Source: Bacteroidales bacterium (GTDB taxonomy: Bacteria; Bacteroidota; Bacteroidia; Bacteroidales; UBA10428). From it: 64,000 nt of DNA. This document shows, one piece after another, positions 47,501 to 55,765 of this stretch (the stretch's first letter is position 1; each line of letters begins with the position of its first letter). The stretch is from positions 34,929 to 98,928 of the forward strand of contig JAFGBD010000059.1 of NCBI GenBank assembly GCA_016933335.1, in the 5' to 3' direction. The notes beneath the pieces are model-generated. The model worked only from the letters and a program-made list of their open reading frames with translations, made no database searches and had not been told where the DNA came from. The position numbers and the translations under genes were made by a program.

Positions 47501-49909
47501 AAGCCCCATGCAGAAAGCGACCTGCCATTAACCGTTGCTCACGGATTTGCACCCGTAATGGTTGAGGATCCTGCAAACAGGCTTCCTCTGTCAGTTGAAG
47601 CAGCAGATAAGTCGCGTTCCGGCACAAAGCAAAAAATTAAAATAAAATCAAGTCCGAACACTCCGGTCACTATTGCAGTTGTTGATAACGGTATACTACA
47701 GGTAACCGGCTATCAAACTCCTGATCCTTACGGATTTTTCTATGCAAAACGTGCGCTGGCAGTCAGTTCATTTGACATATACCCTTATCTTTTCCCAGAG
47801 ATTGGTTCAGCTGTGAGTCAGGCTGGCGGTGATGAAATGGGTCTGGAAAAACGAATCAATCCGCTGACCAGCAAGCGTATCAAACTTGTCTCATACTGGA
47901 GCGGGATCATAAAAACCAACAGCAACGGCATTGCCGAATATGAGATAGAAATACCGCAGTTTTCAGGCGAACTGAGATTGATGGCCATTGCGTATAAAGG
48001 CAAAGCATTTGCTGCATCTGAGAAGGCCATGAAGGTTGCTGATCCGGTGGTCATCAGCACTGCCCTGCCCAGGTTCATCAGTCCGAAAGATTCTGTCGTT
48101 GTTCCCGTAGTCATTACAAATACCACAGGCAAAGCAACCGGTTGCAGTGTATCACTCAAGGTGAGCGGACCTTTGCAAATCACAGGCGAAAAGGTCCGGA
48201 ACATCAGTCTGAATCCAAATGCTGAAAAAGAGGTTTTATTCAGGATCTTTGCAAAGTCCGAAATCGGGGCAGGAAAGATCGAGGTTGAAGCAAAAGCATT
48301 AAATGAGACATTCCTGAATACAACGGACATTACCATCCGTCCGGCCTCACCACTACTGAAAGAGAATGGTTCAAGAGTCATTCAGACCGGCAAGACCACT
48401 AAGATTTCAATGGACAGCAGAAAATTCATACCATCAAGCCTTGATTACAAACTTGTTGTGAGCAAGTCCCCCATGGTACAGTTTAACAACAGTCTCATGT
48501 ACCTCGTCAGGTATCCGTACGGATGCATCGAGCAAACAGTATCAGGTGCATTTCCCCAGCTTTATTTTACTGATCTGGCAAGACTGCTCTTAGAGGATGC
48601 CGGTGAAGAAGATCCGAATCCGGCATATAATGTACAGTCTGCCATTGAGAGGATCAGGGCAATGCAACTATACAGCGGTGCACTTACCTTCTGGCCGGGA
48701 GGTGGTACCGAGACGTGGTGGGGTTCGGTTTATGCAGCTCACTTCCTTCTGGAGGCACAGAAAGCCGGGTATGATGTTGAACAGAAAATGCTCGATCTGC
48801 TATATAAATATTTACGGATGAGGTTGAAAAAAAGAGAGTTTATAACATATTTCTATAACTACAACCAGAAAAGACAGATCGTCCCCAAAGAAGTTGCCTA
48901 TTCTCTGTATGTGCTTGCCCTGGCTGGAAAAGCAGACATTTCATCAATGAATTATCACAAGTCAAACCTCCAGGATCTGAGTCTTGACTCGAAATACCTC
49001 CTGGCAGCTGCCTATGCACTTACAGGAGATAAAGAAAAATACAAACAGATTTTACCTGTTGTTTTCGAAGGTGAAAAAGCCAACAAATCATTCGGAGGCA
49101 GTTTTTATTCATATCTCAGGGATGAGGCCATCGCTTTGAATGTCCTGCTGGAGATAGATCCACAGAATCCGCAGATCGGGATCATGGCCAGACATGTTTC
49201 AGAAGAGCTCAGGACGCAACGGTATCTCAATACCCAGGAACGTACTTTCGGTTACCTTGCAATGGGTAAACTGGCGCGCATTGCCGGTGAAACAGATGTG
49301 AAGGTTACGGTAAAATCCGGCGGGAAAGTGGTTGGTAAAATGGATAATAATACGGTCCGGTTCGATACAAAACAGCTGGGAGAAACTGACATTATACTGG
49401 AGAGTGAAGGAAACGGACAGTTCTACTGCTACTGGGAAATTGAAGGCATCAGTACCGACGGCTCCTATCTTGAAGAAGACAGTTACATTGAAGTGCGAAA
49501 AAAATTCTATGACAGGTATGGAGGTGTGATCAGCACCAACAGGTTTGAGCAGAACGATCTTGTACTGGTAGAGATTGCCATCTCAAGCATGACCAGCCAG
49601 TACGTGGAAAATGTTGCCATAACTGATATCTTGCCGGCAGGCTTTGAGATTGAGAATCCAAGGCTTACAGAACTGCCTTCAGGAATGAGATATCCGAACC
49701 GCCGATCGCATGCTGAATATATGGATGTGCGCGATGACCGTATCAATCTGTTTGTAACAGCATCGCCCTCTGTCAGGTATTATTATTACCTCGTCAGGGC
49801 GGTTTCACCCGGAGTTTTCCAGATGGGACCTGTGGGTGCTGATGCCATGTATAACGGCGAATATCATTCTTACAACGGAGCCGGCGTGATAAGAATTACA
49901 AAAAAATAA
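44501..49909 (+). CDS. bacterial alpha-2-macroglobulin family lipoprotein
   Basis: Such proteins are periplasmic protease traps linked to PBP1C, thought to protect the cell when the wall is breached. The start at 44501 gives a lipoprotein signal (MIRKKIIPFAVALLTAVLLFSC) and 1802 residues; an ATG at 44393 would hide the signal. Several MG-type beta domains follow, then the bait-like region. The thioester motif is intact: Cys1342 in YPYGCIEQTVSG, equivalent to CLEQ. The helical thioester domain (TFWPGGGTETWWGSVYAAHFL) and the C-terminal receptor-binding-like domain are present. An unusual Tyr/Asp/Glu-rich stretch (YYYGDDYYEDYYYEYGY) is at about residues 385-405. Confidence 0.94.
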   Translation: MIRKKIIPFAVALLTAVLLFSCSKQNVVRVISTSFEEEVELTAPLKFRFNRDIVPDSLVNRRLTDELIKIEPDVAGKALWINTDELVFVPDIGYSPATSYKVSLTGNITRYRKRLQLKGRNEYEFHTPYLKLENQHIYWTADESTGSQILACLSLTFNYPVHPAEVFSRLEVNSDGSPLSIHPLSDEALNETVFQLENLKPEDKDLNVTFILNKGLLPQNGNIALDKNIRTDLILNSPFRLNISDLSADHDGMTGQITVNTSQKVDAGKLRKYLSIVPSVRFDLEVFRNYFIIRSSEFDAALKYTVKIAKDLPGQLGGVLKYDYEQDVSFGKLQPAIKFIDRKGMYVSAKGSKEVEIAIISIPKIRFRVIKVYENNIIQFLSSGNYYYGDDYYEDYYYEYGYSSSESLGDVIIDKTIETNDLKRLGNSRILKFDFEDRLKNYKGIYQIEAVSDEQSWIRAKRVISISDIGLIVKKGKGNISVFANSLISANPINDAGITVIGRNNQVLATLRTNPDGYARYDYSELPAPGFEPALITAKAGDDYNHIYLQQAGINTSGFDVGGKYENPSGLEAFIYGERELYRPGEIINLSAIIRDFKWGIPGQIPVILKIITPNGKTLKTIRKVLDEEGSFEASIQTMPSALTGSYSAQLFTSNEVLIGSKVIMLEEFVPDRIKVDVGLNKDELKPDEELEVSITAVNFFGPPAANRNYEVELTTGMTYFYPKENRDYHYNLHNTETYFERILRESRTDDEGKATERFLIPGSYRDMGLLQSDMYVTVFDETGRPVHRRKTVKIYTQHVFYGVKYSSYYARTGKPVVVPLIAADKEGKALDNITAEVKLVRIEYKTVLSRSGDYYRYRSEQVERVLETKKIVLNGTSVNYTFTPDLNGRYQVRVSRPGAKSYVMLSFWAYGYGGMTRYSSFQVDNEGRIDIELDKERYSAGDKAKVLLKAPFSGKILVTVENDNMIRYFYSQSDKRVASFELDIPGDYVPNVYITATLFKPHAESDLPLTVAHGFAPVMVEDPANRLPLSVEAADKSRSGTKQKIKIKSSPNTPVTIAVVDNGILQVTGYQTPDPYGFFYAKRALAVSSFDIYPYLFPEIGSAVSQAGGDEMGLEKRINPLTSKRIKLVSYWSGIIKTNSNGIAEYEIEIPQFSGELRLMAIAYKGKAFAASEKAMKVADPVVISTALPRFISPKDSVVVPVVITNTTGKATGCSVSLKVSGPLQITGEKVRNISLNPNAEKEVLFRIFAKSEIGAGKIEVEAKALNETFLNTTDITIRPASPLLKENGSRVIQTGKTTKISMDSRKFIPSSLDYKLVVSKSPMVQFNNSLMYLVRYPYGCIEQTVSGAFPQLYFTDLARLLLEDAGEEDPNPAYNVQSAIERIRAMQLYSGALTFWPGGGTETWWGSVYAAHFLLEAQKAGYDVEQKMLDLLYKYLRMRLKKREFITYFYNYNQKRQIVPKEVAYSLYVLALAGKADISSMNYHKSNLQDLSLDSKYLLAAAYALTGDKEKYKQILPVVFEGEKANKSFGGSFYSYLRDEAIALNVLLEIDPQNPQIGIMARHVSEELRTQRYLNTQERTFGYLAMGKLARIAGETDVKVTVKSGGKVVGKMDNNTVRFDTKQLGETDIILESEGNGQFYCYWEIEGISTDGSYLEEDSYIEVRKKFYDRYGGVISTNRFEQNDLVLVEIAISSMTSQYVENVAITDILPAGFEIENPRLTELPSGMRYPNRRSHAEYMDVRDDRINLFVTASPSVRYYYYLVRAVSPGVFQMGPVGADAMYNGEYHSYNGAGVIRITKK

Positions 49910-50186
49910 TCTGGCAGACAGAACATCCTGGTATTCCGGGGACTTCAGGTATATGAAAACATATTATCATTGTTCTGTACCTGACATTGCTGCAGACAGA
50001 TTTTTTTCTTCATGGCGATGGTATTTCCGTTGCAATTTGCTGTTTAATGCTGAATCCTGACATCTGATTTGTCGTCAACAATTCATATATCTATACCTGC
50101 CGGATCACCGGTGAACCGGGTCAGACTGCCAGACACCGGCAGGAATCATACCAACGGACATAAGGCATAAACTAATTCCGGTTTTT
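49910..50186. other. gene-free region before tRNA-Glu, with a GC-rich hairpin
   Basis: No protein gene is seen. An 8-bp perfect stem CCTGCCGG/CCGGCAGG at 50096-50143 encloses 32 bases that include the palindrome CACCGGTG. No T run follows, so it is not a clear terminator. Confidence 0.5.
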
Positions 50187-50217
50187 ATTGGTGAAAATAA
50201 AATTTATGTTACCTTTG
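50187..50217 (+). promoter_or_regulatory. promoter of tRNA-Glu
   Basis: ATTG, 19 bases, TACCTTTG. The -7 box matches TAnnTTTG exactly and ends 23 bases before the mature tRNA 5' end. Confidence 0.7.
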
Positions 50218-50240
50218 CACACCGATTTTTAGAAGAATCC

Positions 50241-50312
50241 GGTCCGTTCGTCTAGGGGTTAGGACGCCAGGTTTTCATCCTGGTAACAGGGGTTCGATTC
50301 CCCTACGGACTG
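50241..50312 (+). tRNA. tRNA-Glu (anticodon TTC)
   Basis: A complete 72-base cloverleaf is seen. The acceptor stem is GGTCCGT with ACGGACT (one G-U pair at 1-72) and discriminator G. The D arm is GTCTAGGGGTTAGGAC, the anticodon stem CCAGG/CCTGG with loop TTTTCAT, and the T arm AGGGGTTCGATTCCCCT. The anticodon is TTC. CCA is not encoded. The 3' part serves as the integration site of the element that follows. Confidence 0.97.
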
Positions 50313-50313
50313 C
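50299..50313 (+). other. attL core site
   Basis: This is the left copy of the 15-bp repeat, made of the T-stem and acceptor 3' strand of tRNA-Glu plus one base. The tRNA stays intact after integration. Confidence 0.88.
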
Positions 50314-50369
50314 TAATATTTAAAGATATCTATTATTAATCAGCGTGTTAACAAAGATTTATTTTTGAA

Positions 50370-50388
50370 GGGTACAAATATGTGTACG
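50370..50388 (+). repeat. palindromic site, attL-side copy
   Basis: GGGTACAAATATGTGTACG, with inverted halves GTACA and TGTAC. A copy with two changes lies at 57137-57155 near the other end of the element, in the same orientation. Confidence 0.65.
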
Positions 50389-50430
50389 ACCATGTGAACT
50401 TTGCCTTGTGCCTAAGGAGAAAAAGGCCAT

Positions 50431-50512
50431 TTTTCACTGTATTTTCACTGTAAATTTCTCCTGATTCACTTTGCATTTACTTTGCATTTTCACACTGAAA
50501 ACACACTGTAAA
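50431..50512 (+). repeat. three tandem pairs of 11-bp repeats
   Basis: TTTTCACTGTA occurs twice (50431-50452). ACTTTGCATTT occurs twice (50468-50489). CACACTGAAAA and CACACTGTAAA follow (50491-50512). Each pair is head to tail with an 11-base period, about one helical turn. This is the layout expected of arm-type binding sites for a tyrosine recombinase or its accessory protein. Confidence 0.7.
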
Positions 50513-50614
50513 TATATGTTTCTTTCATGCCCTGGCTAAATGAAAATTATACGTATGGCGCAAAACAATTTCAAGGCAATCAATATCAAAGTGGTGAGGT
50601 AGAATAATTCGACC

Positions 50615-51199
50615 TTACCAATCATTCTTTTTATAATTGTCTTTAAGGAATTCAGTTATTTTATAGATTTCAGAATTAAAATAAGTTTCTATTTGCTCCT
50701 TAACATCTTCCCGTTTTAATTCACCTTTCTTATTATAAATAGCCCATTCCATCATACCGCCAACATAAACAATCGGATAATGTCCTTGTTGAGTGTATAT
50801 TTCAAGCGATACAATTTCGTATTTGAACTTATCGTCTTTAAAATATAATTCGGTGGTGTATTTTGCATCAAATAAAACTTTCGCACCTGAATTTGTAGCT
50901 AATAGAAAATTGGATACGAAAGTATTCCATTTCAGATATTCACCTTCAATATTACCTTTAATTACTTCTTCCGGATTTTTGTAGTTTTGATTTATATATT
51001 TTACAGATTTACTATAAAGCTGTTTAGCTGTCATTCCATCAGTTAAAATAACAACAAATGTTTTTTCATTATCACTTGCATCTCTTAAGCCTAAAGGTGT
51101 TACAATAAGTTTTTTGTTAATATTTATATCCTGGCCGAACAATTTGACTGGAGCAATGCATAAAATAAAAAATAGAAAGTAAAAGTAAATTTTTTTCAT
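50615..51199 (-). CDS. exported DUF4468-like protein
   Basis: The 194-residue protein has a signal peptide (MKKIYFYFLFFILCIAPVKLFG). The mature part matches the DUF4468 TBP-like fold by eye (MTAKQLYSKSVKYINQNYKNPEEVIK, then alternating strands with LYFKDDKFKYEIVSLEIYTQQGHYP). Such proteins are common in Bacteroidota and have no known function. It lies at the attL end, after the operon terminator, so it is probably an independently expressed cargo gene. Confidence 0.7.
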   Translation of the reverse strand: MKKIYFYFLFFILCIAPVKLFGQDININKKLIVTPLGLRDASDNEKTFVVILTDGMTAKQLYSKSVKYINQNYKNPEEVIKGNIEGEYLKWNTFVSNFLLATNSGAKVLFDAKYTTELYFKDDKFKYEIVSLEIYTQQGHYPIVYVGGMMEWAIYNKKGELKREDVKEQIETYFNSEIYKITEFLKDNYKKNDW

Positions 51200-51280
51200 G
51201 GCTGTTGATTTTAATTAGTATTAAAGTAAAGATAGATAATTATTTAATGATTAGTCTATGTCCTTGTATGTTAAGTTCAT

Positions 51281-51314
51281 AAAAAGCCCCCTGGCCTTCA
51301 CAGGTGAGGGGGCT
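51281..51314 (-). terminator. terminator of the element's leftward operon
   Basis: On the minus strand an 8-bp GC-rich stem (AGCCCCCT with AGGGGGCT, 14-base loop) is followed by five T. It lies 40 bases after the stop at 51355 and separates the main operon from the DUF4468 gene. Confidence 0.85.
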
Positions 51315-51354
51315 AAACAAGTGCATCATGAAAAAACTAACAATCTTGCATCAT

Positions 51355-51981
51355 TCACTTTTGTTGCCTTACTGGGGCGTTATTTTTAATGATAGCTGCC
51401 AGGGGGCCATCTCTCAGCTCAAACTTGCCCTCATTATTGACCTGTAGTGTACCCAGCCTATGACAAACGGCATTGGCGCTTATCTTATCGATGTATTTCC
51501 TATCGAGGTGTTCATTCAGGATATCCCGGAGACTCTTCCAATGGTCAAGAGTTTCAATTTCTTCCGGTGTCTCAGCATAGACTTTGAACTGCTCCAGGTC
51601 TTTTTGCAGCTCATCTTCATTTACGATAAACTTACCATCCTGCCAGGTGATAGTTTTTCTCAATGTTTCATTCAGGTGAACTGTCTTCGTGGCCTGGATG
51701 AATGCAGGCCTGTTAATGCCATAAGTCTGTGCGATAGTTTCACAATCCAGCTTTAAGCCTGGTGTCCTGTGAATCTTAAGACCGGATATAATGGTATTGT
51801 CAAATTCAGCCAGCGGACCTGTCAGGTATTCCAGAGCTGATGCCTCACTTGTAAGCTGCTTAAAAGGCTGGTAACTATGAAAGGCCTCGATAGCCTCATT
51901 CAGCTGCTCACATTGTCTTTTTATCAGTGAACGGTGAGCCTCAATGGCTTTCGTGTTCTCAAAAATCAGTTTTTTCTCCAT
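51355..51981 (-). CDS. unknown protein of the tRNA-Glu element (208 residues)
   Basis: I do not recognise a family. The N-terminal third is helical and charged (AIEAHRSLIKRQCEQLNEAIEAFHSYQPF). The middle has TYGINRPAFIQATKTVHLNE and the C-terminal part HRLGTLQVNNEGKFELRDG is strand-like. There is no signal peptide. It is the last gene of the leftward operon before the terminator. A structural or regulatory satellite role is possible but unsupported. Confidence 0.6.
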   Translation of the reverse strand: MEKKLIFENTKAIEAHRSLIKRQCEQLNEAIEAFHSYQPFKQLTSEASALEYLTGPLAEFDNTIISGLKIHRTPGLKLDCETIAQTYGINRPAFIQATKTVHLNETLRKTITWQDGKFIVNEDELQKDLEQFKVYAETPEEIETLDHWKSLRDILNEHLDRKYIDKISANAVCHRLGTLQVNNEGKFELRDGPLAAIIKNNAPVRQQK

Positions 51982-52082
51982 TTTTTTATCATATTAAAAA
52001 TTTCAACTTCAAATAAAGCCCTCAGACGAACGATTTCGCCCCGGGTAATATATAGATACCCCCCAATAATCGTTTCACAGCC

Positions 52083-52448
52083 TCATTCAGCCCCGTCACT
52101 TGGAGGGGTAATTTTTGTCAGTTTACCTTTCTCAAATTTCCATGTCGTGCCATCAGGCAGAACATAGTTACCGGATGCCGGCCGACCATTTACCGTTGCC
52201 TCATCACCAATGGCAATGACGTCAGGTGTATTCACCTTCGGAAAGTCCAGTTCCTTGCCGTCCACATCCTGGACAACGCAGGCAACAATTTCAGGTATAC
52301 GCTGGGATGACCGGACCTTAATTGCATCAATTTCCATTGAGGTAACATCTTTAAATGCCGTCCTTCCCTTCACTGATTTTGCTTCATACTTTTTGAACTG
52401 GAGTGTCTGAATATCCAGTGCCTTAAAGGCGTGTCTTTGTTTTTTCAT
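52083..52448 (-). CDS. unknown small protein of the tRNA-Glu element (121 residues)
   Basis: No family is recognised. The C-terminal part (NGRPASGNYVLPDGTTWKFEKGKLTKI) has the G-x-Y-x-L-x-DGT pattern seen in some phage head-associated proteins of Bacteroidota; this is an impression, not a domain match. Its start overlaps the stop of the 95-residue gene by four bases (ATGA), so the two are translationally coupled. Confidence 0.6.
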   Translation of the reverse strand: MKKQRHAFKALDIQTLQFKKYEAKSVKGRTAFKDVTSMEIDAIKVRSSQRIPEIVACVVQDVDGKELDFPKVNTPDVIAIGDEATVNGRPASGNYVLPDGTTWKFEKGKLTKITPPSDGAE

Positions 52449-52732
52449 AGGTATAGAACTTTAAGAATAAATAAATATTTCCCTGGCTCCAGGTCACCTG
52501 AAAAGGTGTATCTGCAGGTGTTTTTATCAATTATCTGGAATATCCCGGACTGGTCCTGGAGGATTCCATCAGCATCAAACAATGCTTCCGGTATTACCAG
52601 GTCAGCGCTTCTCAGATGATTTATTACGAGTTCTTTATTCTCGTTCAAATCAGTATTGTCGAAAGGCACAGGAACATATTGCCCTTGCTTACTGAAACTG
52701 TTGTTAATCGAAGTGTTTAAAAGTGACCACAT
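52445..52732 (-). CDS. unknown small protein of the tRNA-Glu element (95 residues)
   Basis: No family is recognised and there is no signal peptide. The sequence is strand-rich toward the end (CRYTFSGDLEPGKYLFILKVLYL), suggesting a small beta domain. The stop overlaps the next start by four bases. It follows the VRR-NUC gene by about 110 bases. Confidence 0.6.
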   Translation of the reverse strand: MWSLLNTSINNSFSKQGQYVPVPFDNTDLNENKELVINHLRSADLVIPEALFDADGILQDQSGIFQIIDKNTCRYTFSGDLEPGKYLFILKVLYL

Positions 52733-52841
52733 TTTTGTAAAAATTTATTGTTATTAAAAATATCGTTATTTTGAATGATTCTAAATAGAGCATCCCGGAG
52801 ACTTGATAAATACATCTCCAGTTGAAAGGCTCTTTTCAATC

Positions 52842-53363
52842 TTATCCCGGAAGTCCGGAGGCCTGTTTCTTTGTTTCCTGGCATCCCTGTTCAGTTTCGG
52901 GATACGTTGTTTCCAGGGATTTCTTTCCTTTTTCCCCCTTTTTCGAAATGATTGCATCGTACCATATTTTAAAGTGATTATAATTTCTTGCTAAGAAGTA
53001 GAGTCCTCCACTGGACTCAATTTCTTCCTGGACGCTCTTTTGATATTCTGACTGTCTGTCACTGCCTATCTTCACCTCAATACCGATATACTGGCCATCA
53101 ATGACTGCCTGGATATCGGGCAGGCCCTTTTTCATCCCCGAATATCTCCACCGTTTTAACTTCGGGTCATATTGCCCCTGCGAGTTAATTCGGTATGCCT
53201 GGCCTCCGGAAATTTTGATGTAATCAATGATACACCTGGTCAGCCCGTTGGCCGTTTTGTCGCTGTATCGTGGGGCTACCCTGGCAGCTTCCGGCAAGTT
53301 CGGATACCTCAGCCGGTGATTTTCAAGATATTGCTCCTTCAAGGATTTTATTGATTCGTTCAT
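52842..53363 (-). CDS. VRR-NUC domain nuclease
   Basis: The 173-residue protein (start at 53363, MNESIKSLKEQYLENH; an ATG at 53435 is possible but would deepen the overlap) carries a PD-(D/E)xK-type VRR-NUC domain. The motif is MKKGLPDIQAVIDGQYIGIEVK, with Asp and the EVK pair, then a Gln in SEYQKSVQEEIESSGGLYFLAR. VRR-NUC nucleases act in Holliday-junction or flap processing and are frequent in phage replication modules. The start lies inside the end of the upstream gene, so the two are coupled. Confidence 0.85.
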   Translation of the reverse strand: MNESIKSLKEQYLENHRLRYPNLPEAARVAPRYSDKTANGLTRCIIDYIKISGGQAYRINSQGQYDPKLKRWRYSGMKKGLPDIQAVIDGQYIGIEVKIGSDRQSEYQKSVQEEIESSGGLYFLARNYNHFKIWYDAIISKKGEKGKKSLETTYPETEQGCQETKKQASGLPG

Positions 53364-53886
53364 GTAAAAAATATTTTCGAGTTCTTGGTCCTGCAAACTG
53401 ATAATTAATTTCACCAGAGGCAATTTTTTCCGCAATTTCCTTCAAAGGGATATCGTCCCATTTTGTGATGCCTTTCCCCCTCATATCATTTCTAAAATTT
53501 ATAGCTGTGCCAAATGGTAGTTTGTTCAAATCTGCCCATCCGGAGCTGATATCATGCTCACGGTGTTCATATTCGTTACGATTTTTTTCAATCCTCTTGG
53601 CCTGATATTCATTAAAAGCTTCCATTAATGATTTAACAGAAATCTTCCTTATTGAATAGACCCCACAGGAAATGTCCGTAAAGACTTTCTCAATTTCCCA
53701 CCAGGATAAGTTTTTGTGCCTCAACTTTAACAAATGACTGAGATACTCATATGTATGCTCATATAATTCCTGCTTCATTGTTAAGGCTGCATTATTTAAC
53801 AGAGTGAACAGTAACTCTGAAATCTCACCACTGAGAACTTTCTCATTGATGTCTTTAATTTTTTCCGATGCTCCTATAACTTTCAT
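53323..53886 (-). CDS. unknown replication-module protein (187 residues)
   Basis: No family is recognised. The protein is helical and charged, with a possible amphipathic segment (EKVFTDISCGVYSIRKISVKSLMEAFNEY) and a basic C-terminus. It overlaps the DnaD-like gene upstream by 32 bases and the VRR-NUC gene downstream by 41 bases. That tight packing suggests a role beside replication proteins. Confidence 0.65.
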   Translation of the reverse strand: MKVIGASEKIKDINEKVLSGEISELLFTLLNNAALTMKQELYEHTYEYLSHLLKLRHKNLSWWEIEKVFTDISCGVYSIRKISVKSLMEAFNEYQAKRIEKNRNEYEHREHDISSGWADLNKLPFGTAINFRNDMRGKGITKWDDIPLKEIAEKIASGEINYQFAGPRTRKYFLHERINKILEGAIS

Positions 53887-54694
53887 CTTTGAGTCTTTTT
53901 GGTCGTATTAATTTTTTGTTCATTTCAAAAGCGTCCAGTTCTTCATCGCTATTCATTTCGGACTTGAATCTGTCTATAAACAGGATTCCGTGCCTGTCAA
54001 CTTCTTTTAATTTGAGAAAACTTAGAAAACGAGGCTTCCAATAACTGTTAGTCCGCGCCCAATTGACAATTTCAACAATCTTATTATGGGTGTATTTACC
54101 TGAATCAATCAGTGACCGATAACATTCACACCAGGCTTTAAATTGGGAATCTGTCTCAGGCTTGATATCGAATAAAGGGATAATATCTTTTTTAAAAATT
54201 TCTGAGGGTGAGGGGATATTCTCTCTCTCCTTCTTTTCATTTTTAACATTTTTATCATTCTTTAATTTTTGTTTAGTGTCGCTCGCGTTTCGTTTGCGTT
54301 TCACTTGCGTTTCATCAGCGTTTCGCTTTCTCTGGTAATACTCATAATTACAGACTGTTATCCGTGTCGTTTTTTGTAAATTTTCTACAACAATCATCTC
54401 TTCTTTTGATAACAAACTGAAAAAACGCCGGACTTTACTCTTACTCCAATTGAAAATCTTAGCCCATGAATCAAGTGACTGGATGCTTTGTCCTCTCTTA
54501 CATTCTATCTTTTCATTTCCAATAAGAACAAATGAATCTTTATGATTTACGAAAACAATAATATCTTCCCAGGCTTCACGTCGGGTGTGAGCCCTTCTTT
54601 CTTTATAAAGGAAATTATCCCAGGATTTTCTATGTAATTGGACCCAGCCTAATTGTTTATTTTCTCCGGTATTATTATTACATTTGCCCATCAT
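53855..54694 (-). CDS. DnaD-like phage replication protein
   Basis: The 279-residue protein has an N-terminal winged-helix (RGQSIQSLDSWAKIFNWSKSKVRRFFSLLSKEEMI), as in phage and plasmid replication initiators that open with WVQLHRK. A charged Lys/Arg/Asn linker lies around residues 130-165. The C-terminal half resembles DnaD-type helical repeats (FKAWCECYRSLIDSGKYTHNKIVEIVNWAR). It probably recruits host helicase to the element's origin. It lies in the leftward operon between the excisionase-like gene and two overlapping genes. Confidence 0.75.
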   Translation of the reverse strand: MMGKCNNNTGENKQLGWVQLHRKSWDNFLYKERRAHTRREAWEDIIVFVNHKDSFVLIGNEKIECKRGQSIQSLDSWAKIFNWSKSKVRRFFSLLSKEEMIVVENLQKTTRITVCNYEYYQRKRNADETQVKRKRNASDTKQKLKNDKNVKNEKKERENIPSPSEIFKKDIIPLFDIKPETDSQFKAWCECYRSLIDSGKYTHNKIVEIVNWARTNSYWKPRFLSFLKLKEVDRHGILFIDRFKSEMNSDEELDAFEMNKKLIRPKRLKDESYRSIGKN

Positions 54695-54723
54695 GTATCA
54701 CTTGTTTATGTTTACAAGATATT

Positions 54724-54760
54724 GCCCGCTGAATTGAGTCCTCAGCGGGCTTTTATTTTG
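54724..54760 (+). terminator. strong hairpin with T run, pointing rightward
   Basis: A 9-bp stem GCCCGCTGA/TCAGCGGGC with a 9-base loop is followed by TTTTATTTT on the plus strand. It sits immediately after the excisionase-like gene, which is on the minus strand. On that strand the T run is missing, so it would block rightward transcription or weakly attenuate leftward transcription. Confidence 0.6.
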
Positions 54761-55031
54761 TCCGCATTTTCTTAACTGCTTCCTCCAGTTCAGTTTCCAG
54801 ATACAGGACCCTGCGACCACATCTCCGTCCAGGGATGAGTCCACGTTTAGTGTACTCGTTCAGCGTCGGTAGTGAAATATTTAAGCGCTCTGCAGCTTCA
54901 GCGCGTGTCAAATATTTTTTTGATGTTTCCGGATTGTCCGGCGTCCTGGCGTCAATGGCTTCCGCCACTGTCTTGCGGATTTTGTAAAGCAGTTCATCTG
55001 CCGTGATACCTTGTAAAATTATGGTACTCAT
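54753..55031 (-). CDS. excisionase-like helix-turn-helix protein
   Basis: The 92-residue protein has a MerR/excisionase-type winged helix at residues 40-90 (YLTRAEAAERLNISLPTLNEYTKRGLIPGRRCGRRVLY). Proteins of this type control excision (Xis/RDF) or regulate element operons. It lies close to the integrase gene and would bind the DNA near the att sites. Confidence 0.85.
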   Translation of the reverse strand: MSTIILQGITADELLYKIRKTVAEAIDARTPDNPETSKKYLTRAEAAERLNISLPTLNEYTKRGLIPGRRCGRRVLYLETELEEAVKKMRTK

Positions 55032-55117
55032 TTACATAGATTTTGAAATTCTATGTAAGTTTAACTGTAATTAATTGAATGGTAAATAAATAGTGGCTAC
55101 GTAGTGGGGCTACGATT

Positions 55118-55765
55118 TTATTTTAATTGACTTAACTTTATTTTTGCCTTCTCTAATGCCTCTGGATTGTCATGTAAATAAGGCAATACAGCTTCAATTT
55201 CTTTTGCAGAAATTGGCTTATAAGTTTTAGAAACATCATTGACTGAATCCATGGCCTTTTCAAAGTTTTTCCCACCTTGAATACGCGCTTGTTCTCTCGT
55301 TAATGATTGTCCTTTAAAGTACAAGATAATTGCTTTTTGTCTATGCGTTAAATTTTCCTGTCCACCAGTGAAATATTTTTCAAATAAAGGCAGATTTTCA
55401 ATGATATGTTCCCATGTCTTAAAAGCTTCAGCCGTTTTAGCCCCTAATTCAAAAAAATCATTAAAAATATCCCTCGGAATATAATCCGGGTCCGGCTGAA
55501 TGTTCCTTAAGGCCCATTGACGTTCTTCCTCTGTTTTAATCGATGGAAATGGTCTATTGTATTCCTGGATAAATCCCTCGATGTACTCATCCGGCAATTT
55601 TATCTTATGGTCACTCAAGTAATGACATGTCTTTTCTAGCAATGGAATATTTTTAAATTTACCATCAGCGTGACTTGCATACATGAAATTATAGAGCCTC
55701 CAGTAATAATCATATACGATTTCATTACGTTGAAGGTCTGGAATATTTAAACGTCTTATCTTCAT
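55118..55765 (-). CDS. unknown protein coupled to the integrase (215 residues)
   Basis: No family is recognised. It is a soluble, helical protein (YDYYWRLYNFMYASHADGKF at the N-terminus, LTHRQKAIILYFKGQSLTREQARIQGG near residue 140). Its start overlaps the integrase stop by four bases, so translation is coupled. Such genes beside integrases in Bacteroidota are frequent, but their role is not known. Confidence 0.65.
   Translation of the reverse strand: MKIRRLNIPDLQRNEIVYDYYWRLYNFMYASHADGKFKNIPLLEKTCHYLSDHKIKLPDEYIEGFIQEYNRPFPSIKTEEERQWALRNIQPDPDYIPRDIFNDFFELGAKTAEAFKTWEHIIENLPLFEKYFTGGQENLTHRQKAIILYFKGQSLTREQARIQGGKNFEKAMDSVNDVSKTYKPISAKEIEAVLPYLHDNPEALEKAKIKLSQLK

Larger units (their letters stand above)
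50314..50614. other. attL arm region with tandem 11-bp repeats, no gene
   Basis: No reading frame of note is present. The region holds a palindromic 19-bp site (50370-50388) and three consecutive pairs of 11-bp tandem repeats (50431-50512). It looks like an integrase and excisionase binding region. Confidence 0.6.

Noticed and set aside
50431..50512. CRISPR array
   Set aside because: Repeats are only 11 bases, directly abutting in pairs without spacers, and no cas genes are present.
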